A DNA stretch of 64,000 nucleotides from Pseudomonas laurylsulfatiphila (lineage in GTDB: Bacteria > Pseudomonadota > Gammaproteobacteria > Pseudomonadales > Pseudomonadaceae). The position numbers and the translations under genes are program-made. Position 1 is the first letter of the stretch; each line of letters opens with the position of its first letter. The stretch lies in assembly GCF_002934665.1 (NCBI RefSeq), contig NZ_NIRS01000004.1:498501-562500 (forward strand), given 5' to 3'. This document shows, piece after piece, positions 8,557 to 15,579 of this stretch. The notes under the pieces were generated by a model. The model worked only from the letters and a program-made list of their open reading frames with translations. It was not told where the DNA came from and made no database searches.

Positions 8557-8662
8557 AGGTGTTGCTTTCTAACGGATAAGTCGAGACTACGGAGGGTGCT
8601 GTGAAAAGTTTGTGAAAGGTCTCCACTTTTAAAAAACTTGTCATGAAACCCTTTCAGGCATG

Positions 8663-8688
8663 AGAAACCCCGTTCTATCACGGGGTCT
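8663..8688 (-). terminator. Rho-independent terminator
   Basis: On the minus strand, ACCCCG...CGGGGT forms a stem followed by a short T-rich stretch, just after the stop of the 8701-8889 gene. Confidence 0.65.
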
Positions 8689-8700
8689 GTCTGCGTTCGC

Positions 8701-8889
8701 CTACTTCCTGACCGGTGCTGTCACCCTGGGCAGGAACTTGCCCTTCAGGACCCGGCACGCCCTGGTCTTGATCTTGTCGACCTCTGTCTGGTCTTCGCCG
8801 AAACTGGCCACATACTGGGTCTGGCCACACCGTACGGAATTGTTGATCGGAAATTCTGCGCCATCGTCCTCGATATACGGATCAGCCAT
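8701..8889 (-). CDS. Small hypothetical protein
   Basis: A 62-residue protein (MADPYIEDDGAEFP...) with two cysteines and a basic C-terminus. The ATG at 8889 has AGGGG upstream and a terminator follows the stop, so it is probably a real single-gene unit. No signal peptide or membrane segment. Not recognised. Confidence 0.5.
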   Translation of the reverse strand: MADPYIEDDGAEFPINNSVRCGQTQYVASFGEDQTEVDKIKTRACRVLKGKFLPRVTAPVRK

Positions 8890-9033
8890 CTCGTCACCCC
8901 TTTCAAAGAGCGGGATCGACACCGGCAAGCCCTTTGCCTGAAAAATATCGACCGCCAAGGTTTTTCAGACTAGCCGGTCACTAATGGACTTGTCGTTCCA
9001 ATTCCCACGTGACCGACGAATGGCTGCGATCCC

Positions 9034-9354
9034 TCATCGCAACTTGACCGCTGTCCCGGTCACAAACACGACGACCATCCCGCCCTTGCCGGCCGGCATG
9101 CTGATCTCATAGTCAAGCCCCACCACCGCGTCCGCCTGAAGCGCCCGTGCCCGCTCCTTGATCTCATCGGTGGCCTGAATGCGTGCTTCCTTCAACGCTC
9201 GCTCCAACGTCTGGGAGCGCCCGCCGAAAAAATCGCGCATCCCGGCAAATACGTCACGAACAACGTTGATCCCTTGCACTGACTCGGCGCTGACGATGTC
9301 CAGGTAAGCGGTGATTTGCTGGCCTTCAATGGAGTGGGTTGTGGTGGTGATCAT
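9034..9354 (-). CDS. YbjQ/UPF0145 family protein
   Basis: A 106-residue protein of the YbjQ family (UPF0145, heavy-metal-binding-domain-like fold). Family features include the start (TTTHSIEGQQITAYLDIVSAE), the central block ARIQATDEIKERARALQADAVVGLDYE, and a last strand with VVFVTGTAVKL. The family forms small pentameric rings of unknown function. Its start codon overlaps the stop of the upstream serine hydrolase by four bases (ATGA), so the two are translationally coupled. Confidence 0.88.
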   Translation of the reverse strand: MITTTTHSIEGQQITAYLDIVSAESVQGINVVRDVFAGMRDFFGGRSQTLERALKEARIQATDEIKERARALQADAVVGLDYEISMPAGKGGMVVVFVTGTAVKLR

Positions 9355-10694
9355 TGCTGTTTATTCCTGTTCAGATATTCGGCCAGCGCATCAAACGCCG
9401 GCAAAGTCACGGGATCATTGGCCGAGTTGCTGGCCACCGGATGTGATGCGTAACGGACGATGACCATCTCGGCCTTCGGGTCGACATAGATGCGTTGCCC
9501 ATGAACCCCGCGCGCCATGAACGCCCCGCCCTCCTTGTCCGTCACCCACCACATCGACCGGTAACTCCAGTCTTTGAGCAATGTGTACCCCGCCTTGGCG
9601 AAAGCCTGTTTATCAGCACCGGCACGGATATCCTCAATCACGGTCTCAGGTACGATCTGCTGACCATTGAACCGACCGCCGTTACGCAGCATCTCGCCAA
9701 ACCGCGCCAAATCCCGCAGCCCCGTATTCAGGCCACCGCCGGCGAACGGCGTGCCGATGGAGTCCACGGTGAAATAGGCGTCCTGTTCGGCACCCAATCG
9801 GCTCCAGATTTGCTCCGACAGCAGTTGCGCCACATTGCGTCCGGTGGCACGGGCAATGATCCAGCCCAACACATCAGTGTTGACGGTTTTGTAGGCAAAC
9901 GCTTTGCCGTGCTCGCCTTGGGGTTGCACCGTCTGCAGAAACTCGTAATAACTGCGAGGGCCGTCATAGTCCTTGGGTTTTGGCAACGGGCTGCCCGCCC
10001 TGGCATGAGCCCAGACCTCGGCATCCGGGTCCGCATAGTCCTCGCTGTATTTGAGACCCGTAGTCATGTCGAGCACCTGCCGTACCGTAGCGCCACCAAA
10101 CGCGGAGTCCTTCAACTCCGGTACATATTCGTCAACCCGTTTGCCAGCATCGATACGTCCCTGCGCCACCAACATGGCGCCCAGCGTACCGACCACAGAC
10201 TTGGTCACCGACATCGCGGCGTGTTGACCGTCCGCCTTCAACACACCGAAATAACGCTCGTAGACGACCTTCCCGCGGTGCATCACCACAATGCCATCGG
10301 TGTAGGTAGCCGCCAGGGATTGCTCCCAGGTCATAGGCAGCTGGGCGCCAAGGGGGACGAAGCTGATCCTGTCGATGTCGTCGCGTAGCATGGATACCAA
10401 GGGAACAGGCGAACCAAGCCCACGCGAAACATTGATCGTCGGCATCAGTTGCCGGAAATTCGAGACGCTCCAGCGCATTGCCGGAAACCGGAAATAGCTA
10501 CCGTCTTCAAAACGCACAGTGCGATCAGCGGGAGGTGGAGACCCGACCATCCAGCCCAGCCTGGCGGGGTCGCTGGCTTCGGCGTCGGGAAAGGTTGCAG
10601 GAGCGGAAGCGAGGGCCACTGATGACAGGGCGACCATCCCAACAGTCACTATGAACCTGGCGGTACCACGAAAACTGGCGCGAGGACGGAGCAT
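9351..10694 (-). CDS. Serine hydrolase, beta-lactamase/class C-like
   Basis: A 447-residue exported serine hydrolase of the beta-lactamase/penicillin-binding-protein C family. A hydrophobic N-terminus ending near LSSVALASA suggests a signal peptide. The SxxK motif is SVTKSVVG, the second motif lies in AYKTVNTD, and HGQRIYVDPKAEMVIVRYASHP gives the C-terminal strand. Members of this group are esterases, peptidases or 6-aminohexanoate-dimer hydrolase-like enzymes more often than resistance beta-lactamases. The ATG at 10694 is chosen because it opens directly onto a basic n-region. It overlaps the YbjQ gene by four bases. Confidence 0.88.
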   Translation of the reverse strand: MLRPRASFRGTARFIVTVGMVALSSVALASAPATFPDAEASDPARLGWMVGSPPPADRTVRFEDGSYFRFPAMRWSVSNFRQLMPTINVSRGLGSPVPLVSMLRDDIDRISFVPLGAQLPMTWEQSLAATYTDGIVVMHRGKVVYERYFGVLKADGQHAAMSVTKSVVGTLGAMLVAQGRIDAGKRVDEYVPELKDSAFGGATVRQVLDMTTGLKYSEDYADPDAEVWAHARAGSPLPKPKDYDGPRSYYEFLQTVQPQGEHGKAFAYKTVNTDVLGWIIARATGRNVAQLLSEQIWSRLGAEQDAYFTVDSIGTPFAGGGLNTGLRDLARFGEMLRNGGRFNGQQIVPETVIEDIRAGADKQAFAKAGYTLLKDWSYRSMWWVTDKEGGAFMARGVHGQRIYVDPKAEMVIVRYASHPVASNSANDPVTLPAFDALAEYLNRNKQQ

Positions 10695-10825
10695 GATGTC
10701 GATTCCATTCGAAGAATCCGGACAGTCTAACAGCCGGCTCGCCTTGTTCACTGCTTGCGTGGCCAATGCCAGAGTGCCCTACTGCTATGCTGAAGGATCG
10801 GTTCCCTGCGCTGGAGACCATCAGC

Positions 10826-11410
10826 ATGGCGGCAGAAGGCAATCATTCCCCGTTCACTTGCAAGGCTATGGCCTACACGGTTGCAGGCTTCCTTATTGCC
10901 CTGATCATTGCCACAAAGCTGCTCGACACTTACTTCGAGCTGACGCTGTTGGCAGAGATCAAGGGCTGGCTGCTACGTACATGGAGCTGGCTTCAGCTGG
11001 AAACGCCATTGCCGAACTGGTCGCTACTGATGATTATCGGGGCTTTCGTCAGCACCCTGACTTTAGTGATTTACTACTACCGCAGCAACGACGGAGCCTA
11101 CAGCGAGCTACATGAGATAGAGCGAAAAATTTACAAAAAGAACAACCCACAGTTTCCACAGCTGACAGATAACCAAACGCTGCTGATGGAAGCTTTGGCC
11201 TATCACGCAAACTTCAGAAAAGTTGCAAACCTGGACTCGATTTGCAAACTGGTCTCACTCAGCAAGCTGGAAGTTGAAGAGGGTCTGAAGCAACTCCAGG
11301 CTAAACGTCTTGTGAATCAAAAAGTGACACGGGGTACGTTCGGCGCCACCATTTTTGAACTTACCCTGGCAGGTAAGGATTATGCGCAAGAGCGGTTTGA
11401 GCTGACGTAG
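10826..11410 (+). CDS. Membrane protein with C-terminal winged-helix domain
   Basis: A 194-residue protein. Two hydrophobic helices (about residues 15-30 and 66-84) are followed by a cytoplasmic tail with a winged-helix look (DNQTLLMEALAYHANF; LVSLSKLEVEEGLKQLQAK). GGAGA lies nine bases before the ATG at 10826. The 3' half is visibly AT-richer than its neighbours, and the gene abuts the 3' end of tRNA-Ser, a common integration site, so horizontal acquisition is plausible. The architecture loosely resembles small phage superinfection-exclusion proteins, but no firm family can be claimed. Confidence 0.65.
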   Translation: MAAEGNHSPFTCKAMAYTVAGFLIALIIATKLLDTYFELTLLAEIKGWLLRTWSWLQLETPLPNWSLLMIIGAFVSTLTLVIYYYRSNDGAYSELHEIERKIYKKNNPQFPQLTDNQTLLMEALAYHANFRKVANLDSICKLVSLSKLEVEEGLKQLQAKRLVNQKVTRGTFGATIFELTLAGKDYAQERFELT

Positions 11411-11460
11411 TGGAGACTCGGGAAGTGGCGGGATGTATTGAGTGGCACAACTGAAAAAGA

Positions 11461-11495
11461 AAAACCCCCGCAAACCGTTAGCTTGCGGGGGTTTT
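11461..11495. terminator. Bidirectional terminator
   Basis: AAAACCCCCGCAA pairs with TTGCGGGGGTTTT across a short loop. It ends both the plus-strand membrane-protein gene and the minus-strand tRNA-Ser gene. Confidence 0.9.
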
Positions 11496-11502
11496 CAGAA
11501 TG

Positions 11503-11592
11503 TGGCGGTGAAGGAGAGATTCGAACTCTCGATACAGTTTCCTGTATACACACTTTCCAGGCGTGCTCCTTAAGCCACTCGGACACTTCACC
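11503..11592 (-). tRNA. tRNA-Ser (anticodon GGA)
   Basis: The minus strand folds as a class II tRNA. The acceptor arms are GGTGAAG and CTTCACC with discriminator G and an encoded CCA. The anticodon loop reads CTGGAAA (GGA), a long variable arm follows, and the T loop is TTCGAAT. The 90-nt length includes CCA. Confidence 0.95.
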
Positions 11593-11899
11593 GTATCTCT
11601 TCAAACATGTTCTGTCTGTCGAGGCGCGCTAATGTAGTCGAAAGCTTTTCCGATGGCAAACATTTTTTTCAGAATTTTCATGCGGTTAACGCGATTCAGC
11701 GTTTGCGCTCCCTCCGGGCCATGGCAAACCGGCCAATCTCCGGCTTCGTGCCCTCCTCTATATAGAGGGGAATGCGCAGCAGGCGCGGCGGGCTGCGCCT
11801 GGCGGCAGGCAAAGGGTGACTGGCGGGTCAGTCACGGCGCTTTACCTGGCCTGCGGCGGTGGGTAACGTCTGCCCATCTTTATTGAAAGGAATAGCGTC
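11593..11899. other. Structured leader of the crotonase gene
   Basis: A gap of about 300 bp with no gene. Three inverted repeats lie in a row: the 14-bp palindrome CCTCTATATAGAGG (11754-11767), GCGCAGC/GCTGCGC (11774-11798) and GTGACTG/CAGTCAC (11816-11835). AAAGGA then precedes the ATG at 11900. They may form a folded 5' leader or operators. Confidence 0.45.
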
Positions 11900-12589
11900 A
11901 TGAGTGAGTTGATTTCCTACCATCTCGAAGACGGTATCGCGACCCTGACCTTGAGCAATGGCAAGGTCAATGCCATCTCCCCGGATGTGATTGCCGAGTT
12001 CAACGCTGCGCTGGATCGGGCAGTGACTGATCGTGCGGTGGTGATCATTACCGGCCAGCCGGGCATTCTCTCTGGCGGTTATGACTTGAAGGTGATGACG
12101 GCCGGCCCTAGAGAAGCCGTGGCATTGGTGACCTCCGGCTCGACCCTGGCTCGCCGCCTGCTGTCGCACCCCTTCCCGGTGATCGTGGCGTGCCCGGGGC
12201 ATGCGGTGGCCAAGGGCGCGTTCCTGCTGTTGTCGGCCGACTATCGCATCGGCGTAGACGGTCCGTTCAGCATTGGCCTGAACGAAGTGCAGATCGGCAT
12301 GACCATGCACCACGCGGGCATCGAGATCGCCCGTGACCGCCTGAACAAAGTGGCGCTTCAGCGCTCGGTGGTCAATGGCGAGATGTTCAATCCACAAGGC
12401 GCCGTGGCTGCCGGTTTCCTGGATGTCGTGGTGTCGGCTGAAGAGCTGCAAGGCACGGCACTGGCGGCGGCTCGTCAGTTGAAGAAGATCAACATGACCG
12501 CGCACAAGAACACCAAGTTGAAAGTGCGCAAAGCACTGCTGGAGGCCCTGGACAACGCGATCATCCAGGACCAGGAGCATTTGGGTTAA
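11900..12589 (+). CDS. Crotonase/enoyl-CoA hydratase family protein
   Basis: A 229-residue crotonase-fold protein, shorter than the usual ~260. The fold is visible in YHLEDGIATLTLSNGKVNAI, the CoA/oxyanion segment GILSGGYDLKVM, and GLNEVQIGMTM, which carries one of the two usual acid residues. Where hydratases have GGGxE the sequence reads AKGAFLLLSAD, so the other catalytic Glu seems missing. It may therefore be an isomerase-, hydrolase- or decarboxylase-type member rather than an enoyl-CoA hydratase. It is a single-gene unit with a strong AAAGGA site and a terminator after the stop. Confidence 0.85.
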   Translation: MSELISYHLEDGIATLTLSNGKVNAISPDVIAEFNAALDRAVTDRAVVIITGQPGILSGGYDLKVMTAGPREAVALVTSGSTLARRLLSHPFPVIVACPGHAVAKGAFLLLSADYRIGVDGPFSIGLNEVQIGMTMHHAGIEIARDRLNKVALQRSVVNGEMFNPQGAVAAGFLDVVVSAEELQGTALAAARQLKKINMTAHKNTKLKVRKALLEALDNAIIQDQEHLG

Positions 12590-12608
12590 GCCCGGATCGG
12601 CTGCAACG

Positions 12609-12637
12609 AAAAGCCCGACCGTCGTGTCGGGCTTTTT
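12609..12637 (+). terminator. Rho-independent terminator
   Basis: AAGCCCGAC/GTCGGGCTT stem followed by T6, just after the crotonase gene. Confidence 0.9.
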
Positions 12638-12803
12638 TGTACCTGTCCTGGTTAAACACCTGTAACCGCTCTAGACCGCATCTGACCCATTAGTCGGAAA
12701 CATCAGCACAAACATCGGCTATCTCTCACTACTCTGGCAGCAATTGCCGAAAACAGTGCACATCCGTACACTGCGCCACCTTTTGTCCCGGTGGGGCCTG
12801 TAA

Positions 12804-13526
12804 ATGCTGTTTTTGTTTCGTATGTCATTGATGGGCCTACATTTTATCGTGGCGGGTGTACTGGGTGTAATCCTCGGCCTGTGTCGGCCTTTCAACCCGG
12901 ACAACAGCCGCCTGTGCGCACGCCTGTATGCGTGGCCGGCGATGTGTATTTTGCGTTTGCGGGTGAAGACCGACGTCGGGCCGTTGATGGATAAACCTGA
13001 CAGTTGCGTGATCATCGCCAATCATCAGTCCAACTACGACCTGTTCGTGTTTGGCAACGTGGTGCCCCGCCGTACCGTGTGCATCGGCAAAAAGAGCCTG
13101 AAATGGGTGCCACTGTTCGGGCAGCTGTTCTGGCTGGCCGGCAATGTGCTGATCGACCGCGGCAATGCGCACAAGGCGCGCAAGTCGATGTTGACCACCA
13201 CCCACACCCTGCAAAACAAAGACACCTCGATCTGGGTGTTCCCGGAAGGCACGCGCAACCTGGGTGAGGAGTTGCTGCCCTTCAAGAAAGGCGCCTTCCA
13301 GATGGCCATTGCCGCCGGGGTACCCATCGTGCCGGTGTGTGTCAGCAGCTACGTCAAACACATGCGATTGAACCGCTGGCGTAGCGGGAAAATCCTGATT
13401 CGCTCGTTGCCGGCGATTCCCACCGCCGGATTGAGCCTGGACGACATGCCCCTGCTGATTGCCCAGTGCCGCGAACAGATGCGTGAATGCATCGAGTCGA
13501 TGGACCGGCAACTGCAAGCCGCCTGA
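12804..13526 (+). CDS. plsC: 1-acyl-sn-glycerol-3-phosphate acyltransferase
   Basis: A 240-residue membrane-associated acyltransferase that turns lysophosphatidate into phosphatidate in phospholipid synthesis. The NHX4D catalytic motif is NHQSNYD (residues 73-79), the glycerophosphate-binding motif is FPEGTR (146-151), and hydrophobic N-terminal helices (about 7-25) anchor it. The ATG at 12804 has GGTGGGG upstream; an in-frame ATG at 12822 is a weaker alternative. Pseudomonads carry several PlsC-like proteins, so this copy may be a paralogue with its own acyl preference. Confidence 0.9.
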   Translation: MLFLFRMSLMGLHFIVAGVLGVILGLCRPFNPDNSRLCARLYAWPAMCILRLRVKTDVGPLMDKPDSCVIIANHQSNYDLFVFGNVVPRRTVCIGKKSLKWVPLFGQLFWLAGNVLIDRGNAHKARKSMLTTTHTLQNKDTSIWVFPEGTRNLGEELLPFKKGAFQMAIAAGVPIVPVCVSSYVKHMRLNRWRSGKILIRSLPAIPTAGLSLDDMPLLIAQCREQMRECIESMDRQLQAA

Positions 13527-13530
13527 ACAA

Positions 13531-13559
13531 GAAAACCCGCCTGGTGCGGGTTTTCTTTT
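13531..13559 (+). terminator. Rho-independent terminator
   Basis: GAAAACCCGC/GCGGGTTTTC stem with a T-rich tail after the plsC stop. Confidence 0.88.
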
Positions 13560-13689
13560 GCCTGTGAGACTTTACCGGCGAACTCGGCAGATTTAACTGA
13601 CTCTCAAACCCTTGCGAGGCTAAGCTGATCGACACTGCCATTGCATTTGTTGCCAATTGAAAGCCGCCAAGAAGAAGTGAATCACCATC

Positions 13690-14661
13690 ATGGGTAGAGT
13701 TGTTGCTGCGGCGGTTTATAGCGCCGGTAAGAAAGTCACCAATATCACCCTCGACGAAGGCGCAGCCTGGGCGGCAAAGCCCGGGCACTTTGTCTGGATC
13801 GGCCTGGAAGAGCCGAACGCCCAGGAACTGAGCAATCTGCAACGCCAGTTCAACCTGCACGAACTGGCGATTGAAGACGCCCTGGAAAAGCACAGCCGGC
13901 CGAAGCTGGAAACCTTCGGCGATGCGCTGTTCATCGTTACGTACTCGCCGATTCGTAATGAAGGCAAACTCGAATTCATCGAAACACATATCTTTGCGGG
14001 CAAGGGTTACATCATTACCGCACGCAACGGCCATTCGGCTTCCTACGCCTATGTCCGACAGCGCTGTGAGGCACGTCCGATTCTGCTGGAGCACGGAGAA
14101 GATTTCGTACTTTACGCCATCCTCGACTTCGTCATCGAAAACTACCAGCCAATGGGTGAAGCCATCCATGCTGAAATCGATGAGCTGGAACGCAACGTAC
14201 TTTGCAGTGCGCTGAATGAGCATGACATTCAGAAACTTCATGGCTTGCGCCGGGATGTCTTGCGCCTGCGTCGTTACGCGGCGCCGATGGTGGAGATTGG
14301 CGAGGAACTGCAAAAGCTGAGCTTCCCGTTCATCGACAAGAACATGCGTCCGTACTTCCGCGATGTGCAGATCCATGTAACGCGGCAGATGGAAGACCTG
14401 ACAACCCTGGCGGATATTGCCAGCCAGACGATTGAGGTCGGGGTGCTGCTGGAAGCCTCTCGCCAGAGCGTGGTGCAACGCAAGTTTGCGGCCTGGGCGG
14501 CGATTCTGGCCTTTCCGACGGCGGTGGCGGGGATCTACGGGATGAACTTCCAGAACATGCCGGAGTTGAGCTGGCACTACGGGTATTTCGGGGTGCTGGG
14601 GTTTATTACGCTGGGCTGCCTGGGGTTGTGGGCGAGCTTCAAAAAGTCCGGCTGGTTGTAG
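13690..14661 (+). CDS. corA: CorA family Mg2+/Co2+ transporter
   Basis: A 323-residue CorA-type channel. A long cytoplasmic N-terminal funnel domain is followed by the willow helix and two C-terminal transmembrane helices, with the pore signature GMN in IYGMNFQNMPEL. It moves Mg2+ (also Co2+ or Ni2+) inward across the inner membrane as a pentamer. The ATG at 13690 follows AAGAAG. The stop codon TAG falls at the edge of a degenerate REP element, which may have set the exact C-terminus. Confidence 0.93.
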   Translation: MGRVVAAAVYSAGKKVTNITLDEGAAWAAKPGHFVWIGLEEPNAQELSNLQRQFNLHELAIEDALEKHSRPKLETFGDALFIVTYSPIRNEGKLEFIETHIFAGKGYIITARNGHSASYAYVRQRCEARPILLEHGEDFVLYAILDFVIENYQPMGEAIHAEIDELERNVLCSALNEHDIQKLHGLRRDVLRLRRYAAPMVEIGEELQKLSFPFIDKNMRPYFRDVQIHVTRQMEDLTTLADIASQTIEVGVLLEASRQSVVQRKFAAWAAILAFPTAVAGIYGMNFQNMPELSWHYGYFGVLGFITLGCLGLWASFKKSGWL

Positions 14662-14758
14662 GCGCGAGCTCGCTCGCGAAAAACCTGAGAGCACCGTGGG
14701 CTGTCAGGTTTGGCGCGTTATCGTTCACGACCATCGCGAGCAGGGCTCGCTCCTACAG
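14658..14758. repeat. Degenerate long REPIN
   Basis: The right arm (CATCGCGAGCAGGGCTCGC) is good and the left arm (TAGGCGCGAGCTCGCTCGCG) is decayed. The internal segment GCGTTATCGTTCACGACCAT is shared with the element at 55243-55329. Confidence 0.75.
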
Positions 14759-14761
14759 GTT

Positions 14762-15484
14762 TTAAACAGCGGCCGGCTTGTGCGCGACAAACCGCATCAT
14801 CCACTCGGCAACCGTGGTGCCGTGGTGCTCCTGCTCCAGGCTCGCAATGCCTTTGGAGTAGATCTGCTGGCCCAGCGCATCCTGACGAATCTCCAGCAGG
14901 GCGCGGGAGTAGTCGTGGATGAACTCCGGATGCCCCTGGAAGCACAGCACCTGATCGTTGATGTGGTAGGCGGCATAGGGGCAGAAATCGCTGGAGGCGA
15001 TGACCGTGGCGTTCTCCGGCAGCGACGTGACCTGATCCTGGTGGCTGATCAGCAGCGTCAGTTCTTCGCGTACAGGACTCATCCATGGCGCCTTGGCGGC
15101 CAGTTTGTAGTTGTGGGTGCCGACACCCCAGCCTTGAGTGGCGCGCTCGCTCTTGCCACCAAGCAGCAATGCCAGCAACTGATGACCGAAGCAGACACCG
15201 AGCAACTTGTCGCCACGCTCGTAGCGGGTCAACAGGTACTTCTTGAGGGTTTCGATCCACGGGTCGGTGCCGAAGGAATCGGCCTTGCTGCCCGTCACCA
15301 GGTAGGCATCGAATGTCAGGTCGTCGCTTGGGTATTCACCCTGCACCACGTTGTAGACGGTGAACTCGGCGGCAATCGGCTGCTGCGAAAACAGGTGTTT
15401 GAACATCTGCCCGTAGCCCTGATATTGGTCAACCAATTCCGGACGCAGGTGGTCGGTTTCCAGAATGCAGATGCGTAACGACAT
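14762..15484 (-). CDS. Class I glutamine amidotransferase-like protein
   Basis: A 240-residue stand-alone class I glutamine amidotransferase (GMP synthase N-domain-like). The nucleophile elbow is LGVCFGHQLLA and the His-Glu pair lies in FQGHPEF. With no synthetase partner fused or adjacent, it may act on a small glutamyl compound (as PuuD-type gamma-Glu hydrolases do) or supply ammonia to an unlinked enzyme. The ATG at 15484 (MSLRICILETDH) is chosen over an upstream opening whose 22 residues do not match the family. It is followed by a REP element and preceded by the beta-oxidation genes. Confidence 0.85.
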   Translation of the reverse strand: MSLRICILETDHLRPELVDQYQGYGQMFKHLFSQQPIAAEFTVYNVVQGEYPSDDLTFDAYLVTGSKADSFGTDPWIETLKKYLLTRYERGDKLLGVCFGHQLLALLLGGKSERATQGWGVGTHNYKLAAKAPWMSPVREELTLLISHQDQVTSLPENATVIASSDFCPYAAYHINDQVLCFQGHPEFIHDYSRALLEIRQDALGQQIYSKGIASLEQEHHGTTVAEWMMRFVAHKPAAV

Positions 15485-15579
15485 AAAAAATACCTGACAC
15501 GTGATGGGAATAATGCACACCCCAGAGCCTGCCTTGAAACACTGTGACAAGGCAAGCCCCGAAATGTGTCATCGCGCCC

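Larger units (their letters stand above)
8389..8700. other. Intergenic region with two minus-strand terminators
   Basis: This 312-bp gap has no supportable protein gene. It holds the terminator of the 8701-8889 gene and a second minus-strand terminator at 8529-8556 that no annotated gene needs. The ~110 bases between them could be a short untranslated transcript. Confidence 0.5.

Noticed and set aside
11541..11552. TGTATACA resembling the purine operator
   Set aside because: It is inside the tRNA-Ser gene and lacks the flanking TT/AA bases.
11410..11592. Integration site with a duplicated tRNA 3' end
   Set aside because: I looked for a second copy of the tRNA-Ser 3' segment to the left and saw none, so no island boundary can be claimed.
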